Shown: positions 7,664 through 11,000 of the stretch, piece after piece
Numbering within the stretch: position 1 is the first letter of the stretch
Layout of the letters: each line of letters starts with the position of its first letter
DNA from: Chrysomallon squamiferum
Taxonomy: Eukaryota; Mollusca; Gastropoda; Neomphalida; Peltospiridae
Assembly (NCBI GenBank): GCA_012295275.1
Contig: CM022667.1
Coordinates: 19,584,910-19,595,909, forward strand
Length of the DNA stretch: 11,000 nucleotides
Reading direction: 5' to 3'
Position numbers and translations under genes: made by a program
The notes under the pieces: generated by a model
Seen by the model: the letters and a program-made list of their open reading frames with translations, nothing else
Told to the model about the DNA's origin: nothing
Databases searched by the model: none

Positions 7664-8001
7664 CTATCCTATGTCAAACTCATTTAACAACAGGCGTACC
7701 CAGTCACAATTTTGTGAGTATTAAAATATAAAAACGCCAATCGTTTTTCAAGCAGAAAAATAAAGGTAGAATTACCTTTTAAAGCCCTACTGCACCTTTT
7801 ATCACAACCGAAATACTTACAGTACATAATAACTAAAAAAAAAATGAAACAAAATACCCATTACGACAGAAATATATACAGTTGTATTATACATGAATAT
7901 ATGAAGTACACTAAATAAAAAATATCTACAAACTAATTATATACATGTATACTGAAAACATTGCGATCGAACTCAGGTCCTTCGTTCTGTCACGTTCACG
8001 T
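7664..8001. other. AT-rich non-coding stretch with a tRNA-like B-box fragment
   Basis: No gene is seen. On the minus strand 7963-7980 reads GGACCTGAGTTCGATCGC, close to the B box of tRNA-derived SINEs (GTTCGANNC), but with no A box or tRNA fold that I can find. Confidence 0.3.
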
Positions 8002-8087
8002 CTTATTTATTTATTATTATCATCACCATTAACATCATCACCATTATCATCATAATCACCACCATCATCATTATTATTATCATTTTC

Positions 8088-8139
<52 letters not shown>
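8002..8139. repeat. (ATT)n / (ATC)n trinucleotide microsatellite
   Basis: Mixed TTA, ATC and ACC triplets to about 8085, then a nearly pure ATT repeat at 8091-8139. Confidence 0.95.
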
Positions 8140-8345
8140 GTGATAGACAGAATGTTCATGTATCTGCGTGTTTATAAACAATATTAGTGATATATTAGTT
8201 CCATTTTTTTTACAGGTGTACAGAATAGCAACTTCAGAATAATCTTTCGTCACTTAATTACTACGTTTTACCTGAATACATTCTGAGAATGAATCTAATG
8301 TATATATTTCCTTTGAAAGGATGTCAAAACAAAGAGAAAATAAAT
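8140..8345. other. AT-rich non-coding stretch, nothing recognised
   Basis: No open frame, RNA or repeat unit stands out. Confidence 0.6.
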
Positions 8346-8437
8346 AAACAACAACAAAAAAAAACAAGAAAAACAACAACAACAAAACGATGACGATTAT
8401 TATTATTATTGTTGTTGTTGTTGTTGTTGTTGTTGTT
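8346..8437. repeat. (AAC)n opposed to (GTT)n, possible hairpin
   Basis: AAC-rich DNA at 8346-8387, with a pure run at 8372-8383, faces nine GTT units at 8411-8437 across a spacer holding GATGACGATTATT. The two arms are complementary. Confidence 0.8.
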
Positions 8438-8962
8438 ACTGTAATGGTGGAGGGTATGGATATAAAAAGAATTTAACCAGCACAGACGCCCTCAACTTTC
8501 AGTACAGAGTATTATAACTGTTTTACTGTATTCGATTACATCATTTATCTTTCTAAACTGATCATCTAAATACAATTTAAGTACAATAATTCTTTCTCCA
8601 GCATGATTAAGAATGGGAGTTACTGACATGAGAAATGAAATATAACAGTACTGGACGACTGTGTTAACGCTGTAAATCCAGATCCTTGTATCGAGATGTC
8701 GACACGAAACAATAAAATAACAACTTAACCTGGACTACTTTTACATTTTTACCTGTGTAGAACAGGTGTGTCTGTATGACTCATATACCTGTGATTACTG
8801 TGTGCTGATGTATGCGTATAGATAGATGCAAATGTCACACTCGATTTGATATCCAATATGGCTGTAAGGTTGTGGATCAGGATATAGGGTTTTCATTTGT
8901 ATGCAAGACTTCCTTTTAACGAGTTAATGAAGTCGTTATTTCTGTTTTAAAACTTTATAATC
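8438..8962. other. Non-coding stretch of ordinary complexity
   Basis: There is no open frame worth reporting. TATAAAAAG at 8461-8469 with TCAGTAC at 8499 resembles a core promoter, but no gene follows, so I do not call one. Confidence 0.5.
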
Positions 8963-9011
8963 ATTCTTGCTGTTGTTTAATTTGTTTATTTATTTGTTTA
9001 ATTAATTTATT
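8963..9011 (+). repeat. 49-bp direct repeat, copy 1
   Basis: It starts ATTCTTGCTGTTGTTTAATT and runs on as TTTATTTATTTG-type sequence. It matches 9811-9859 with three differences over 49 bases. The flanks do not match. Confidence 0.75.
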
Positions 9012-9099
9012 ATTATTAATATTATTATTACTTTTTTTAAAACAAATAATAAATGCTAAAACGCCTACAAACACATACGAACATGTGTACATTCATTAA

Positions 9100-9392
<293 letters not shown>

Positions 9393-9698
9393 TAACATAT
9401 AGGCATAAAGAACTATCTAAATATATACGAAAATGTATCCATATACTCATAATAACAATCTGTTAACGGTTTCACATTACTGTGTGTACGGTCTGGTGAT
9501 TACCAGACTGGGTCACTCGAAAGTCTGTGTGATAATTTTAATATAGTAATGACGACATCAGTTAAATCACTTCCTAATTCATTTCATAAAAACATGACTA
9601 ATTGGTTGTCAGTGAGCGGCGAGTAGCTCTAGACTGGCAAAATAGTCATTAATATCTGTAAACTGGATCAAACAAAACTAAGAAAGCTTTATATATGT
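9393..9698. other. Non-coding stretch between microsatellites
   Basis: It is of ordinary complexity, with no open frame of note. A small perfect inverted repeat GTCTGGT-GATT-ACCAGAC lies at 9491-9508. Confidence 0.55.
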
Positions 9699-9702
9699 AT
9701 GT

Positions 9703-9739
<37 letters not shown>

Positions 9740-9777
9740 TGTGTGTGAGTGTGTGTGGATGTGAGGGTGTATGTATG

Positions 9778-9809
<32 letters not shown>

Positions 9810-9810
9810 T
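9699..9810. repeat. (GT)n followed by (TATG)n and (TA)n
   Basis: GT repeats from about 9704 to 9757 with GAG and GGAT interruptions, then ATGT and TA repeats to about 9800. Confidence 0.95.
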
Positions 9811-9859
9811 ATTCTTGTTGTTGTTTAATTTGTTTATTTATTTGTGTAATTTATTTATT
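9811..9859 (+). repeat. 49-bp direct repeat, copy 2
   Basis: It starts ATTCTTGTTGTTGTTTAATT and lies 848 bp downstream of copy 1. The two copies bracket a cluster of TACA, TA, AG, ACAG and GT microsatellites. Confidence 0.75.
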
Positions 9860-9925
9860 TATTATATATATAGCTATATAAATATGTTTGTGTGTATATT
9901 AGTCTGTATGTATGTACATACACAA

Positions 9926-9941
9926 GCACACACACACACAA
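9926..9941. repeat. Short (CA)n microsatellite
   Basis: About eight CA units, in the opposite sense to the GT run at 9704. Confidence 0.9.
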
Positions 9942-10068
9942 TAACATATATTCATACATGTTAGATCAGACAGTCATTCAATCTCTCTTTCTCATTATCT
10001 TTTTCACACTTTCTCATTCTTTCTCTCACTTAGTCCTCCTTGTCACGCTTTCTCTGTCACTAACAAAC

Positions 10069-10069
<1 letters not shown>

Positions 10070-10108
<39 letters not shown>
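10070..10108. repeat. (AC)n microsatellite
   Basis: About 19 AC units. The 9942-10069 stretch before it is pyrimidine-rich (TCTCTCTTTCTC-type), with no gene seen. Confidence 0.95.
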
Positions 10109-10112
<4 letters not shown>

Positions 10113-10430
10113 CAAAGCCACGTTCCACGGTACTCAGATAGCTGCAGTTATCTTGTTGCAGTCTCTTGTATAAAGAAATGCTGCTGTGGAATTCTTTATC
10201 TGCCTCGGGGTCGCTGGACTTGTCACAGAAATTAAAAACATTTGCTCTGATGGTTTAATGTATGCAGATTGGACGACAGTCGCTGATTATTCCCTTATTA
10301 TCGATTTGCAGATGAGTAATGCTGTTCTTTTGGGCCATGTCCGTTAATTCTGGTTCATTGTGGTCAATGCCACGAAGCGAAATGACCTCGGTCTTTAATG
10401 GTGCCAAGCGGACTTGGCTCTGATTAGAAT
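10109..10430. other. Complex, less AT-rich non-coding region
   Basis: This is unlike the DNA to its left: mixed composition, rising CpG and no simple repeat. A 67-codon frame is open on the minus strand (10255-10458) but has no ATG start, no convincing splice sites and no domain that I recognise. It could be cis-regulatory sequence. Confidence 0.4.
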
Positions 10431-10434
10431 CCTG

Positions 10435-10447
10435 ATTGGTTGATTGG
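10435..10447 (-). promoter_or_regulatory. Two inverted CCAAT boxes
   Basis: ATTGG at 10435-10439 and again at 10443-10447, 8 bp apart, within TGATTGGTTGATTGG. NF-Y or a homeodomain/PBC factor could bind. Confidence 0.35.
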
Positions 10448-10640
10448 TTTAGTGACACCGCTTAGTCTGGCTCGATTAACATTATTCTCCCGTTCTGAAT
10501 TCCCCTCCCCTCGCCCGTTTTCCATTTTAAAAGAGAAAAAACAATAAAACGCCAAAATTAGCCACTGACCTATTGACTTTGAACAAACAGAAATACACGA
10601 CAGTATAATAAAAATAACAATTTTAACAGAAACGAGTTTG

Positions 10641-10651
10641 TTCCCGCCAAA
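10641..10651 (-). promoter_or_regulatory. E2F-type site
   Basis: The minus strand reads TTTGGCGGGAA, a textbook E2F match. Confidence 0.4.
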
Positions 10652-10738
10652 TTACAAACTATAAAACTAGCAATCGTTTTCTGCTATTTAATTAACACAA
10701 ACTGAGAATAACTGAAGGGAATTGGATGATTTTTTTTA

Positions 10739-10746
10739 TGACGTCA
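10739..10746. promoter_or_regulatory. CRE palindrome
   Basis: Perfect TGACGTCA, the ATF/CREB site. A second copy lies at 6864-6871. Confidence 0.45.
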
Positions 10747-10760
10747 CAGATGGCCATGGA

Positions 10761-10768
10761 TCACGTGA
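10761..10768. promoter_or_regulatory. E-box (USF/MITF type)
   Basis: TCACGTGA palindrome, 15 bp after the CRE. Confidence 0.45.
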
Positions 10769-10947
10769 CTGACTAGTGTATACTTAATTGTAGACATTTG
10801 AAGCTGACAGACAGCATCATTTGAAAACCAGGATGTTGTCACTGGCAGTGCACGAAAGCGATGTGTAACGAATCTGACCTGTTTGTACAAGACTACAAGT
10901 CCTAAGGTCGTTTTGTCCAACCCCGCTTAATTGTTTTCTTTTAAGTG

Positions 10948-10956
10948 TTTGGCGCC
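10948..10956 (+). promoter_or_regulatory. E2F-type site
   Basis: TTTGGCGCC fits the TTTSSCGC E2F consensus. It is followed by a CpG-rich stretch. Confidence 0.4.
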
Positions 10957-11000
10957 CGTTCGTTTCGAGTAGGCCCTCTCACTCTTTCATTAATTACTTC

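Larger units (their letters stand above)
10431..11000. promoter_or_regulatory. Candidate promoter region of a gene beyond the window
   Basis: I count about 18 CpG in 10501-11000, against four in the 1.2 kb after the zinc-finger gene. Motifs in order are two ATTGG boxes, a CCCCTCCCC box, an E2F-type site, a perfect CRE, an E-box and a second E2F-type site. No coding frame is visible here, so the gene, in either orientation, would lie outside. E2F sites together with CCAAT boxes are common at cell-cycle or replication genes; applying that here is inference. Confidence 0.4.

Noticed and set aside
7351-8437. Trinucleotide arrays considered as CRISPR-like or satellite arrays
   Set aside because: They are simple microsatellites without spacers or unique units.
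8461-8505. TATAAAAAG with an initiator-like TCAGTAC 38 bp on
   Set aside because: No open frame or exon follows; in AT-rich DNA this can arise by chance.
10255-10458. 67-codon minus-strand frame in the complex right-hand region
   Set aside because: It has no ATG start, no recognisable domain and no clear splice sites; regulatory sequence fits better.

Overview
The window is eukaryotic and most likely from a mollusc. It holds the 3' part of one gene on the plus strand, a homologue of vertebrate ZNF423/ZNF521 (Drosophila Oaz), a very large multi-C2H2 zinc-finger transcription factor. Introns with GT...AG ends, intron phases that join cleanly, long AT-rich non-coding DNA and dense microsatellites all fit an animal genome. 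The mollusc assignment is inference. It rests on the invertebrate-type single gene and on three copies of a short AAGGGGAGATAA-like motif that I recall as common in molluscan DNA.

Layout. Bases 1-23 are the end of an upstream intron. Bases 24-3301 are one giant exon coding for half a finger plus about 29 further C2H2 or C2H2-like fingers. Three short exons follow: 3941-4066 and 4515-4642 add fingers 30-32, and 5223-5459 codes for an acidic Ser/Thr-rich tail of 78 residues and the stop. Joined, these give 1255 codons. The N-terminus and first fingers lie upstream of the window. Bases 5460 to about 6350 are AT-rich 3' UTR and downstream sequence with several AATAAA signals. From there to about 10,100 I find no convincing gene: AT-rich DNA, homopolymers, tri-, tetra- and dinucleotide microsatellites, a 49-bp direct repeat, and one small complex island (7538-7670) that could hold a minus-strand exon. 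The last 600-700 bases are much richer in CpG and carry CCAAT, CT-box, E2F, CRE and E-box motifs. They look like the promoter of a neighbouring gene lying outside the window.

In vertebrates the protein family binds DNA, SMADs and EBF/Olf-1 through separate finger groups, and acts in BMP signalling and neural and adipocyte differentiation. The finger I number 26 ([10 protein letters not shown]) aligns with the last finger of human ZNF521. Everything after it here, six more fingers and the acidic tail, is therefore extra relative to the vertebrate protein. The last four fingers (29-32) are joined by SGEK-type linkers, as in DNA-binding arrays. This extension, and the fact that the last intron's acceptor appears to have arisen from a 33-bp tandem repeat, are the most interesting points. 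I found no mobile gene, CRISPR array, rRNA, complete tRNA or novel multi-gene system.
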